Source of the DNA: Phycomyces blakesleeanus NRRL 1555(-)
Taxonomy: Eukaryota; Mucoromycota; Mucoromycetes; Mucorales; Phycomycetaceae
Direction: 5' to 3'
DNA length: 64,000 bases
Assembly (NCBI RefSeq): GCF_001638985.1
Contig: NW_017265136.1
Coordinates: 1,906,269 to 1,970,268, forward strand
In this document: positions 35,097-47,106 of the stretch, piece by piece
How the letters are laid out: every line of letters begins with the position of its first letter
How positions within the stretch are numbered: the stretch's first letter is position 1
Position numbers and translations under genes: made by a program
Notes under the pieces: model-generated
Told to the model about the DNA's origin: nothing
Seen by the model: the letters and a program-made list of their open reading frames with translations, nothing else
Database searches by the model: none

Positions 35097-35804
35097 ATGT
35101 TGTCCAGAGAAGAATTTGACAAAGCTGCTGAGTCACTTGTGATTGCTTCAAAAGAAGATTGGACCCTTGTAGGGCAGCCAAAGGTAATTTATAAATTATT
35201 ATAATAATACTAAAAAATAAGAGAAAAAAAAAGGTTTTTTTATACAAGAAGTCTAGTATAATACTACCAAATGGTGATGAGGTTAATGAGGCTCAAGAGG
35301 AAGATGAGGTTAATGAGGAAGATGAGGCTTGCGGGAAATTGGGACTATCCCAGAAAGTGTTGACAATGGAGCACCATGTTGTGTATTCAGCTACATACTG
35401 TGTACCTGTGCTGTATTTTATGGGATATCATGCAGGTGAGACTAAGAAACACATCATTTGGGCAGAGAAGTAGCTAAAAAATAAAGGTGGTGTGAATAGA
35501 TGGAGTTCCATTAAGCTTTGAAGAGGTCTACGATTGGGTGGTTCCGAAGTGTTACCACAGTAACCTTCGATTGGCACACACTAGTGTACAAGGATCTTTG
35601 TCGCAGACCGATCATCCTCATCTTGGAATGCCTGCTTGGTTTCTCCACCCTTGCGATACTTCTTCTTTGATGGCTACTGTGGGTGCAGAAAAGCTTCAAC
35701 CCACCGGGTATCTTATTTCTTGGTTGTCTATAATGGGCCCTGTGTTGAGCTGCAGTGTATCGACCGACCTTTTGCTCAATAGCGTAACCTTAAAAGCCTA
35801 TTAA
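35097..35804 (+). CDS. ATG10: Autophagy E2-like conjugating enzyme ATG10
   Basis: Three exons (35097-35183, 35249-35435, 35500-35804) give 192 aa. The N-terminus LSREEFDKAAESLV and the C-terminal signature HPHLGMPAWFLHPCDTSSLM match Atg10, the E2-like enzyme that attaches Atg12 to Atg5 in the cytoplasm during autophagosome formation. The catalytic Cys is in HPCDT. An acidic Glu/Asp-rich insertion lies after LPNGDEVNE (35268-35330), before the conserved strand HHVVYSATYCVPVLYF. The acceptor of intron 1 could be 35248 or 35251; this changes one Lys only. It is flanked closely by two unrelated genes on the same strand. Confidence 0.9.
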
Positions 35805-35954
35805 CTTGTGACAAATCCCCCTCCTATCCTTCTCCCCCAATAAAATAAAAATAAAAATGAGCAGATCACCTGAATCGGGAAGATAAAAAAAAAGGCGAAT
35901 AAAATAAAGATCTGAATAGGATGCGGGCAGCATCTCTTTATTCTCTCTTAAATA

Positions 35955-36489
35955 ATGCCAAACGAATCTGCTCAACCTACTCGCCGCCGTGCTTGGTGGT
36001 GGAAAAAATCAAATAAGCCAGCTGAAGAAATCAGTGATACAGAACTAGAAGGTGAACAACCTATGCTTATCCTCTTAGCATCCCAGGACGCAGCATCTTC
36101 GTTACAAGCCCATCGCCCACGTTCAGAGCGTTCTAGTGCTATGTCTGTAGTCGAATCCACAGCTTCGATCTGGAGCAAGCCATGGGTTTCTCAAACACAT
36201 GAGGAAGGCCAGCTTGATAGACCTTTAGTAGCTTCTGTCTCTGAGCCTACTCTACCCCAGCAGCGCAGTTCTGGTAGCAGTGTATGGCCAGGTAAACTAA
36301 AGGTATGAAACATTATTCTATAAATGTATCAACCATGAGGTCTAGGATACATTATGGCCTTTTTTTTTTTATTAATATATATATATATATATATGTACAC
36401 ATATTTCTTAGGCAGGGTTTGGAAGACTGGTAGGGCGGAGTCAGAGTGATGACAAAGAGACGAAAGACCCCAGTCAAGACATCCTTTAA
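35955..36489 (+). CDS. Small low-complexity protein of unknown function
   Basis: Two exons (35955-36302 and 36412-36489) give 141 aa. The N-terminus is basic and Trp-rich (TRRRAWWWKKSNK), followed by a Ser/Glu/Gln-rich region with several SxxE or RSxS sites, and a short C-terminal exon AGFGRLVGRSQSDDKE. No domain is recognised. The frame is open across exon 1 and the intron has clean GT-AG borders, with a TA-repeat tract. It lies between ATG10 and the convergent HSP10 gene. The gene is probable, its function unknown. Confidence 0.6.
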
Positions 36490-36703
36490 AGAACGCATAT
36501 TCACACGTAATGCACAAGCACACAAACACATACATATACATTTACATTTACATTTACACATAAGCACAAGCGCAAGCGCAAGCACAGATGCACACTTGGT
36601 CAGACACATATACAGACAAAGCACACCTACACATTTAATACAGCTGCCTATTTTTTTTTATATATTATTATTTATTATTTACAATTTCTTTGTGAGTTGG
36701 GAT

Positions 36704-37280
36704 TTATTCGATCTTGGCGAGGATTTCAGAGTCACGGAAGAGAAGGAATTCCTATTGCAATAATGAATCAATACACATACACATACATACATACACACAT
36801 ACATACTACACGGGTATCATTTCTCTCTCTTTCTATTTCTATTTCTTTTTTTTAGTGTAGCATTTTATTTACCTCATCCTGAATCTTGACTACGCTACCA
36901 CCATAAGGAGGTAAGATGATCTTGTCACCAACAGAAACCTGCAAAGGAATGTGTGCACCCTCCTTGTTAAGGGCACCCTTGCCAACAGCCACCACATGGC
37001 CCTGGTTCAAAGTCTCCTGGGCTTTTTCAGGAATGAAAATACCGGCAGCGGTTTTCTATTGACATGTCAAGTCAATATCATGTGCTTAGTCACATTGTTT
37101 TTTTTCTATTAAATAATATCTTTATTTATCTTGTTACCTCCTGGGCTTTGATACGCTGGACCAAAACACGGTCAAGAAGGGGAACAATGTTCTTAAGCTT
37201 GGTGGCAGACTATAGCAATAATATACATGAGCATTTCAATTATATATATATATATCGTAATTTTCAAGTGTGCTAACCAT
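36704..37280 (-). CDS. HSP10: Mitochondrial 10-kDa chaperonin HSP10/CPN10
   Basis: Four exons on the complement (37278-37280, 37138-37209, 36873-37055, 36704-36751) give 101 aa, the usual length for eukaryotic Cpn10. The first exon is only the ATG codon. The sequence follows the family: IVPLLDRVLVQRIK, the mobile loop KTAAGIFIPEKAQ, GHVVAVGKGALNKEG, VGDKIILPPYGG and the last exon EFLLFRDSEILAKIE. It works as the heptameric lid of Hsp60 in the mitochondrial matrix. It is divergently transcribed from thiamine pyrophosphokinase 1, with about 440 bp between the two starts. A TATA-like TTTATAAAAG lies in this spacer near 37381-37390. Confidence 0.95.
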
Positions 37281-37718
37281 AGTAAAAGTAGGAGAAGTGA
37301 AGAAGAAAAGCAAAGGGCGGGGAAAAAATGAGGTTATATGGACATCCATGCTTCCAGTGCTTTCTACTTGAATGACTGCTGTTTATAAAAGTCACATCTA
37401 GCTGCTGGGCTTCCTCTTCGTGTGTAAAGAAGATGAACAATTAACTCCTGAGAAAAAAAAATGAATGGGCGATAAAGAATTTTGTAGAGCAGCCTTGAGT
37501 CAGAAATACATAGGAATGATAATGTATAAAGATAAAGATGTATAGATGTATAAATTTATATATCACTCAAAACAAAAGAAAATAAAATAAAATAAATATA
37601 TGTCACTATAGTAAAAGATAGCGATCATCGATTGAACAGAAGGCGTCACACTGGCATTCAATTGAAGCATAACTGTCTTCTTCTTTTTTACACTTGAAAG
37701 CCTTTAATCTAAAGTATA

Positions 37719-38952
37719 ATGAATGACTGGGCACCTTCCTCTATTCTCTTACCTCAGGGCCCACCAAAACCCTTTTGTCTGATTCAACTCAATCAGCCCA
37801 TTGTCCATGTTCATCTTTTTGAACGCCTCTGGGCTAATGGTAACTGGCAATCTTTCTTATCTTTTTTTATGGCATTCATCGTTAACATTGCCTGGAATTA
37901 TCCTAGCAACCATACGCCTTTGTGCTGATGGTGGTACTAACAGGCTTTATGATGCCTTTGAGAATTCACCCGAGAAGCGGGACAAGTAAGATTGGATAAT
38001 ATGCATAGTTGTCTCTTTATCTAAAAGAAAATGAAAATGACGGGAAATTATTCGTCTTTCTATTCTTTTGCTTTTACTTTTTATTTATTTGTTTTTTTTT
38101 TTTAAAAAAAAAAAGGCATCTTCCTGATGAGATTAGAGGTGACTTAGACTCGATTCGCCCTGAGGTTAGAGCATTTTATGAAGCAAAGGCAAGTTCTTAT
38201 GACTGATAGATCGAGAGCTACTATAAGCTATTGTAATCATAAGCTTACAAAGAGAGTTGGTGCTTAGGGTGTGACAGTAACGCGGATAGAGGATCAAAAT
38301 TCAACCGATTTCACAAAATGTGTGTGTTTGATGAAAGAAAAAGAGGCCAAGTTGGGAATCAAAGATCTTGATGTGGTGGCCATGTCAGCTATTGGAGGCC
38401 GGTTCGACCAGACAATAGCAAGCATCAATACGCTTTATTTTATGAAGCATGAAAAAAACCGACATTATGTGCTAGTGAGCGATGAGAACTTGACAATTCT
38501 TTTAGACAAGGTAACAACCTTTAAAAAAGATCCTGATTACATATTGTTACTGTACTTACAACACAATACCGTTATCCCCAAACTACTTCTTACAGGGAAT
38601 ACATCATCTGCAATGCTCTGAATATGATGGTAAGACTATAATACATACATTTGTTATATATATGTGTGTGTGTGTATATATATATTTAAGTGATTCTTAG
38701 GTCCTACATGCGGTGTTATGCCTATTGGCTCCCCAGCAACAATTACAACTAAAGGCCTAGAGTGGAATCTCGGTAAGCAAACATAAGCACTTAACTTTAC
38801 GAGTATTAACTCTCAAATATATAGACAATACTCCTTGCTTTTTTGGCGGGATGGTTAGCACTTCTAACGCTATTGCTGCAGAGTGTGTTGTCATTGAGAC
38901 CGACTCACCTGTAGTGTGGACATCTGAACTTAGACCAGAAAACGTAAAATAG
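37719..38952 (+). CDS. THI80: Thiamine pyrophosphokinase, copy 1
   Basis: Seven exons (37719-37839, 37907-37985, 38116-38188, 38268-38510, 38596-38629, 38701-38772, 38825-38952) give 249 aa. The enzyme transfers pyrophosphate from ATP to thiamine to make thiamine pyrophosphate, in the cytosol. Family motifs occur in order: LCADGGTNRLYDAF, GDLDSIRPEVRAFYEAK, EDQNSTDFTKC (substrate and metal contacts), GGRFDQTIASINTLY, SDENLTILL, CGVMPIGSPATITTKGLEWNL and GGMVSTSN. Intron 3 (38189-38267) begins AAG/GCAAGT, so it is a GC-AG intron; this gives a phase-correct join to GVTVTRIEDQ. The paralog at 47107-48488 has the same structure. Confidence 0.94.
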
Positions 38953-41900
38953 AATATATATATATATAAGAAAAATCAGTTTTTAACTGTACATATTCGT
39001 TAATGTATACCTTTCAAGTAATACCGAAGAAGGTATTCGAATCAAAGCTCACTATAAATAAGAATATTTAGGTTGTTATTATCTTTTTACTTTCACACCA
39101 AAGTATTACCTATATAAGCTTTATATAAATAAAGAAACAATTCAAAAACCTCTTCCTTTCCTTCCGTCTCCATCACTTTTACCCCACTGTGTATTACAGA
39201 TATCTATTTAATTTGTATGTATTATTTTTCTCAATAAAATCAATCGTTTATCAGGAGATAATATAGCAGCGATTCTTATCTGTTTATTGATGACTATAAG
39301 TATTATCAACAAAGACAAAAAATGGGCATAATTAAATCATATTTTAGGCTAGGAAGGGCAAATATATTTAGCGTGATAAATAGCACTTTCTTTTATTTAG
39401 GTACGAAGGGCTATAATTTTGAAAACACATTCATCTAATGAAATGAATTTAGATTTTGTTGGTATACTTGCTTGTATAAAAATACATAATGAATACTTGT
39501 ATGCAAGTTGACCGACTTTTTTTTTATAATCAAATAGATAGATTTAGCCTATCACCTTAATAAAAGAATAATCTACTACATCAAACAAATAAATAAAAAC
39601 TATACTCAGTTTGACTAAAAAAATATATATAAAATAATTGTGCTTGTATGAATCTAATTTCATGAAGAAAGATAATACTTGATCTATCACTACTAAGAAG
39701 AAGAAGAAAAGGTTTGGGAATAGATACAAAAGAAGGTGGTTTGGTTTCCTTTTCTTTCTTCTCCTGTCTGTCATTAATAATTATGTATTTCCGCTATATA
39801 GCGAATATTAAGCTTTATTCATTTAATAGCATATCCTTCTATCGATGATTTTAGTCTGTTCAAACATTGTCTTTCGTGCTCCCATTAATCTCATAAAAGG
39901 TTCAAGCAAGTCTCCAACCCTCGTCCATATGCCCCCTTTCAGACACCCAATGTAACCTTCCGTGGCTTTCTAAGGTAATATTACCATAATTATTCTTATA
40001 AAGTGCTTTATATGTACCAATCCAGTCTGTTTGGAATAAATGGTTTTTTCTTTCTACAGTTTGTGCATCGTTTGTGGAATAAATATTTTGCCGATAGCTC
40101 AAACTTCGGGAACACCTTTATCCAGCTGCAACAAGATAATATTATTCCTTACAGGTTCACGCCTGTTTATCAAGTTAGGAGTGCCACAAAAAAGACTACC
40201 AAGTTTCAGAAGAATAACACTACCAATAATAATGAAAGTATAAAGCTTCCAGAATGTTTATTTCCGGCTATTTTTAATATGATATTTAGTAAGTCATTAC
40301 ACCCTTTGGATTATTCAGTATATCATCTTGTTATTATTCTCTATACTATGTGGAAATGAGGGAGAATGAAGGTGCTTTGTGTAAATTGTAAAAATATGCT
40401 TGGATAATCATTAGACATAAAAGGTATTTTTTTATTTTAACTTAAACTTAAACTTACAAAAGAAAAGAGATAAGGAATATTGAAATTTAGGCATATATAA
40501 AAGATTGAAGAAGGAAAAATAGTACTTAATCAAAGCTAAACCTCAAGAAAAAAAAACATTTAGCCGTGAAAACCTTGAAAAAAAAAGTTTCTACTAAAGT
40601 TGCCCATTTCCCCCCTATCATAGTATACACTTACTTGATAAACCTGGAGAATACTGACAAGACAGTCATAAAATTTCAACTAGGAAGTTTTGAAAGGTCT
40701 TGGTAATAGTACAAGGCTCTCTTTGGTTTTGATGGCTTCAGTGTCTGGAAGATTTTGAAGTATACTTAAATCAATGCAAGTATACCAGCTGCTTATTTAC
40801 ACAATTAAATCCTTGTTATTCATATTTGAACAATTTGTACAGTAAAGTATTTTTATGACAAGAATATAGTGCAGCCATCATACTTGCTCGTACACAGTCC
40901 AGCGATAAAAAAAAAGGACAAATAAATTGTTTTGACCATTGTTATCCCAGAACCCAAAATCGAACACAATTAAACATGTGTGTAATGAGAAAAAAAATTC
41001 ATATACAATGTTGAAAATATAAAGACTTATATTTGTAAAAGGTTTATAGTAACTGGATTTGAAGTTTAATGTAAAGCATTATTCAAGTATTCTTGACAGA
41101 AGTAAGACTATAATTACTGCTCGTAGTGTAAGCAGTATATATTAAACCCTGGGGTAATTACATTCTTGCTTTATGTATATGATGCAAACATATACATACA
41201 CTTTGATAAGTATCCCTAAATATATCATTTTAATCCAGTCAAATAAAATAGTATATATTTATATACTTTTTGATAGGTGATAAAATATAATTTGGAGTTG
41301 GGAATTATTTACGTAAATATAACATAGTTAATGCCTTTGTATTTTTTGAAAAAGTAAAACATTAATGAGAAATGCACATGATTACGTGGTATGTAATTTT
41401 TGCAAAACAACAGAAGCTCCATACTATAGTCAGACCCCCAGAATAAAACAACCTCTTTTTATCTGTATAATATAGACAGGTCAGATCTGGTACCCTCGAA
41501 TACATATACATTATTATTATTTAAAAAGAAAAATGATAAAACTCCTGATGTTTATTTTTTATGGAAGTTTGGTTAGAGGTTATATTATGCCTTGAATTTT
41601 GACTTGCAAATTATATACTAGCTAGTAAAGAAACTTGATTAATACCTCTTGGGCAATATCTATCCGTACCCTTTTCTTTTAAAAAAACGATACTTGAATA
41701 GTAACCTAAAGTTTATGTAGGCTCTTAAATATTCTTTCTATCCTATGATCTCTTCATAAATACAGACTTCGGTTGGCTATACCACAATTTGATGCTAGCA
41801 GTTATTAACCTGTGAGAAAAATAATATTTGTAATAAGTTTTTTTTTCACACTATAAAAAAATTAATTCCGATGGCGACTTTGAAAGAAAAAAATCCCCAC

Positions 41901-43502
41901 GATATTCTTCAAAATCGCCATAGGAATCGCCACTCATTTCCTGTAGTGTCAAATATTGAATTTTTTTTTAGTAAAGAACTTTCTCTCAAAGTTATCTAGT
42001 AATAGATTTTTATCAATGAGTTATATGGGATTTCTGAATGGATATATTGAAAGCTTTTACTACATAAAAAAATAGGCAAAATATTGAGAATATACTTTAA
42101 TATTTTACCTACAATAGAGAAATATTTAACAACCCAAGATTAAAACATAAAAAAAAAGTATTGAAAACGATGTTTAATCAAGGTATTTTCCTAAACATAC
42201 CCTTAAACTCTACCTAAAGTTGATTTCCTCCTCTTTTTTTTTTACTGAAGTATATGTTATCCTAAAACTTCAAATGCTTTAATAGAAATTTTGAATTTTT
42301 GGGTGCTTTCAGTAAATGTTTATTAGTGTCAGCAATAACACTAGAATAGTATATTTTTATCACTAAGGTGTGCTATATTTTCTTTGTTGCTTTAAAATCA
42401 AAGTATTCTTGCATCCTCCCTTTAGATAAATCTCATAACTTCTGTTAAAATACTCATGAAATTATCGCGCACATACGTCCCGTAAAAATGAAGATACTAA
42501 GCTGTTTTGGTGCGGCTGGTGTATTCATATAATTCCCAATTTGTAGTTTTTTTTTTAAATATATATATATATATATAGTTTTATCACGTAATATGAAAGG
42601 CACAAGTACATATTGATCATATTTTGTCTTGATTTAGAGCATGTCTCGTTTAGCAAATCGTCTGAATAAGTTTATTTATTCATTTGCATGACAGAACACA
42701 CGTTACGATCAGGGCTCTTTGAAAAATGGACACAGTAACAATCAACATATTTTGTTACTTTTTTTAGGAGGCGAAAAATACTGTCAACCGTTATTTTGAA
42801 TATAGATGTGCTTTTGGTGGTGCAGAACATAAATATATATATATAAATTTATTTATTTATGAGTCCACTAAAGGAAATTTTATTTAAAATAAGAATACCA
42901 ATAACTCTAACCATAAAGCTATAATGCATTATAAGTATAGCTTATAATCTCAAGAATATAAGCTACATAGTTATACACTATGGGAAATAGGTGGTGCTAC
43001 ATATTTTATGAGAGAAAAATATTGTTACATCAGGTAAATTAAATTTAGAGTAAGCACCTACTTTCTCAACAAAATAATAATCTAAAGGAAGCCTTTATGT
43101 GTAAACATATATAGACATATAGATAGTATAAGAAAAAAGTAGTCAATATTTGTGTATATTCTATGGAAGCTCCTCGTTGAGTACAGAAGATTACATATGA
43201 AAGCCTTTGAGATACAAATGTTCCTAAAATGTAGAAAAGAAATTGTACCACATTGTGCAAAATCCCGGGTAACAACAGCCACTTAGGTTATACGAGTAAC
43301 TGCTTTTCAAAGAATCCTTTTATTCACATTGATTACCAAGAAATTATCCAGTAGATATCTTTTCTTTTCTTTAAATATATACTGTCAGATTTCTAAAATG
43401 TATTGGTAAAATATTACAAAAGCGGGCACCTTTTAGGATAGCTTGATGAATATTAATTATAATAATAATAAAATCATTTAACTAGTCTGTGTCATTAAAA
43501 TC
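38953..43502. other. Long gene-poor AT-rich region
   Basis: No gene is supported in 4.5 kb. A minus-strand frame at 39902-40102 and overlapping plus frames at 40003-40359 have no recognisable motif. TA repeats occur at about 38950-38968, 42558-42576 and 42835-42843. Confidence 0.55.
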
Positions 43503-44246
43503 TCACTTAATCGCCAATTATAGTGTCACAGATCGATAGAAAAAGTTCTTTTATCCAAGAGTATTGGGAGCGCAGACTTAAAGAATTAGATACAAAGGAC
43601 CCCTAGGTACAATGGCTAAAGAATGAGAGCGTGTGACATCGTGGTACTGATATGTAATCCAATTATGTACAGTACATACTAAGCACGCAAAATTGATGCC
43701 TTGTAGACAAACATCTATAGGAGCACAACTGTAGTGCATACTTAATTAAAATCTAGATCACTTAAGAAGTAATGGCGTGTAAATCGCGAGGCTTTATCTT
43801 GCATGAATAGAGATAATAGGCATATCCGGGGATACGCCAAACCCGTATATGTAGATTATTTCCCTTTCTTGTATTATTCATATAGCTACATATCCCCGGT
43901 ATTTAGCAATTGATCTTGTTTCTGTTTCACAAAAAAATTGTACATCCCATAGGTACACTGTTTAGCCAGGCCGCTGAAGTTAATATAATGCTTTATGAAA
44001 GGACAATTAATCTCAATATAGGTAATTTTCCTGATATAGATAGGTATATTGGGTTCTTTGCTAGAGAAAAAGCAATATACGTGTGCTATCTTTCAAGTTA
44101 CATCCAATTACAAAGCCGTAGAAAACAATCAAGTGCACTAGGATTCAATATATCGTCAAGAGATATATGTTTATATCCCGCTCCATAGGTACTTTACACA
44201 AAGTATTTGAAAAAAAAAATAGACACAGTAAATGGGGCATCAATCG

Positions 44247-44254
44247 TATAAAAG
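44247..44254 (+). promoter_or_regulatory. TATA box of protease 6
   Basis: TATAAAAG, 66-73 bp upstream of the ATG, in the same 20-bp context as protease 5. Confidence 0.65.
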
Positions 44255-44319
44255 GACGCGCAAATTGATGCTTCAATCCACATTCATCTTCTCAATCAAT
44301 CGCCTTCTATATCTTTACT

Positions 44320-45693
44320 ATGAAGCTGTCTGCAAGCATCTTTGCTCTATTGGCCGTTGCCACCTTCTCATCTGTTGATGCTGCTCCTGCTGTCTCTGCT
44401 GATCCTGCTGTCCAGACCTTGACTATTCCTTTGGCCGAGAACCCTAGCTATCAGCGCAATGCTACCCGTGCTGTCTTGAAAGCTCGCGGAAAGTACAGCA
44501 GATTCATCAACAGCCCTACTACCTTTGCTACTGGTACCGTTCCTATGACTGATTACTTGTATGATGTTGAGTACTATGGTACCGTCAAGGTCGGAACTCC
44601 TGCTCAGTCTCTTAAGCTTGACTTTGACACTGGATCTGCCGATCTCTGGTTTGGTAAATAAAAAAATATATATACTGCATGCAACAGCAATAATTGACAA
44701 TTGTTTTTTATAGCATCAACTCTCTGCACTAACTGCGGTTCTACCCAGACCAAGTTTGACTCTACCAAGTCCAGCACCTACGTATCCAGCACCAAGACCT
44801 GGTCCATCAGCTACGGAGATGGCTCCTCTGCTAGTGGTGTTGTTGGCTTCGATACCGTCAACCTTGGCGGTCTCTCAATCACTGGTCAAGGTATTGAACT
44901 TGCCAAGAAGGAAGCCGCCGCTTTCCAAAGCGGTCCTATCGATGGTTTGCTCGGCCTTGCTTTCGATACAATTATCACTGCCACTGGTGTCAAGACCCCT
45001 ATGGACAACCTCATCAGCCAGGGTTTGATTACTAGCCCTGTCTTTGGTGTCTACCTCGGAAGACAGACCACCGATGGTGCTGGAGGTAAACCAAAAACAC
45101 AAATGTCAAAATCACATAGTATATTAATATATGGAACACTCTTGTGGCTTTAATTGGCTAAATAGAGTATGTCTTTGGTGGTTACAACAGCAACCACATT
45201 AACGGTGCTTTGACTACTGTTCCAGTCGATAGCTCTGATGGTAAGTATATATATATATATATATATATAACTATTGTAAGTACTTACTAACATTATTATA
45301 GGTTTCTGGACTATCACTGCTAGCGCCGGTACTGCTGGTACCACCAGCCTTGGCTCTTTCTCTGGTATCCTCGACACCGGAACCAGTCTCATGCTTTTCA
45401 CCAACACCATGGCCGCCAAGGTTGCAAAGGCCTACGGTGCCACCGACAACTATGACGGTACCTACACAATCAAGTGCGATACTTCCAGCTTTTCTCCTCT
45501 TACATTCACTATCGCTGGCACCAAGTTTTCAATCCCTGCTGCCGATCTCGTTTACTACAGAGGAACCACCTGTATTGCCAGTTTTGCTTATGCTAACCTT
45601 CCTTTCGCTATCTTTGGTGATGCCTTCCTTAAGAGCCACTATGTGATCTACAACCAGGCTATTCCTAATGTCCAGATTGCTCTCTCCAAGTAA
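44320..45693 (+). CDS. Secreted aspartic protease, inverted copy (member 6)
   Basis: Exons 44320-44653, 44714-45085, 45166-45240 and 45302-45693 give 390 aa. The signal peptide MKLSASIFALLAVATFSSVDA is identical to that of member 5. Catalytic motifs FDTGSADLWF and ILDTGTSLMLF are intact. By eye, about 90 percent or more of residues match member 5; differences cluster in the propeptide (ADPAVQTLTIPLAENPSY) and in the Thr-rich loop at the start of exon 4, which is shorter here. Intron positions and the lengths of exons 2 and 3 are the same, and introns differ mainly in TA-repeat length. Predicted function: secreted acid endopeptidase, probably under the same promoter control as member 5. Confidence 0.95.
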
Positions 45694-45905
45694 ATGGAAA
45701 CATTATGGCACATGTCTCTAAAAATTGTGGATAATGCTTCTTAATGGCAAAGTGGTCCCTTGTCTCTTTATTTATTGTTCTCACTTGTCATTATATTTTG
45801 TCCTCTTATTTATTTTAACTTATTCTTTGACTTTTGTCAAATACCCCCAATATTTAACTTTAACTTTAATAATAAAATTATTATGTTAACGTTGTCTACA
45901 AAAAA

Positions 45906-47106
45906 AAGTCTATATGATTAAAAGCTTTAAAGTACTAGCTTGATTAATTTTGCTTGATATGAATCACATCAAGCATTTAACCTGCGACCTTAAGGAAGAA
46001 ATGCTAGAAATATATAAAAAATAGATCTTTTGCAAAAAAGAAAATCTTTTTAGTAAATCTTAGGAGAATCTATAGGAATAAACGATGATATTGGACAATG
46101 GGTAGGCAAAGTGCTTGGTTCCAAAAAAAGTGTAGTCAAAAGGAGGGATACCAAACAATAGTCAGTTTCCATGGTTTGACAGACAGTTGTTATAAATACC
46201 CTTTTTTTTTGCTTAGAATAAACACACTAACTTTATTATTATTATTACTTTCACTAGAAATGAATGGTCTTTTTTTTTCTCTCTCTTTTTTTTCTTCTCC
46301 CTTTCTTCCCTTTTCTTTTTATTGCTTGCTGTCCATGGTTTTTTTTTAGCACAACTAATATATAAAAGCCAATGTTTATTGGATAGGCACAAACGCAAAA
46401 GTACTTTTGTCTAGACACAAAACATACCCTCAGCATTGTAAATCAGATACTTTTAGTAAATCTGAGCCTTTCATTGGCTCCATACAAACAAACAAATCCT
46501 CAACATCGCAATACATTTTAGGAGAGCGCAAGTTATATTTGAGGTGGCGCATATAATTGTTACACGGGTACCAAGAAGGTATATCTTTAGAATATACCGG
46601 TATACTTATGGAATATGACGCAGTTTGTAACACTTTTTCAAAAATATCGAAGACAAAAAAATGTGATCGTTGACAGCCTTCCCTCCCAACCTCCCCACAC
46701 CACAGTTATATGCTTTGTTCCATTTGTCTGCTTGCTTCTACGATTTTTAGCTATAGGAAACTTGTAGCTAGAGAATTATATCTTCTTAAGTGCTCAATAT
46801 AAAATTTAATATTTATATCAAAAACCGCATTCTTAAAAAAACAAAAAACACAAACTTATTTATAGGTTTCTGCTCCAGTACTCACATAGAGGAGTCACAA
46901 AATGCTTCCCAGGGGAAGAAAAAAGAAAAGATAACACGCACGAGCTGGACATTGAGCACAGAACAACATTTATGAATATATTCTGGTGTCACCCTGTCCA
47001 TTCAATTTTCACACCAAGCTCTGCTATATAGATATATTATACATATACATACATTAATATAAAGCCATTAAAGTATTATACAAGACGTGTTTAAAGCAAA
47101 AGGACA
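45906..47106. other. Intergenic region between protease 6 and thiamine kinase 2
   Basis: AT-rich with long T and A tracts (46250-46350). No supported gene. Confidence 0.55.

Larger units (their letters stand above)
43503..45905 (+). repeat. Right arm of 2.4-kb inverted segmental duplication
   Basis: Reverse-orientation homolog of 20020-22412. Shared upstream blocks include the region around 43770-43850 against 22075-22160 and the TATA context at 44240-44270 against 21660-21690. Shared downstream blocks run to the word around 45883-45900. Confidence 0.88.

Noticed and set aside
37330..37400. Heat-shock-element-like TTC/GAA words upstream of HSP10
   Set aside because: Spacing does not follow contiguous 5-bp units, so a site cannot be claimed.
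39902..40359. Overlapping frames on both strands in the gene-poor region
   Set aside because: No motif, no plausible splicing partners and ordinary AT-rich composition.
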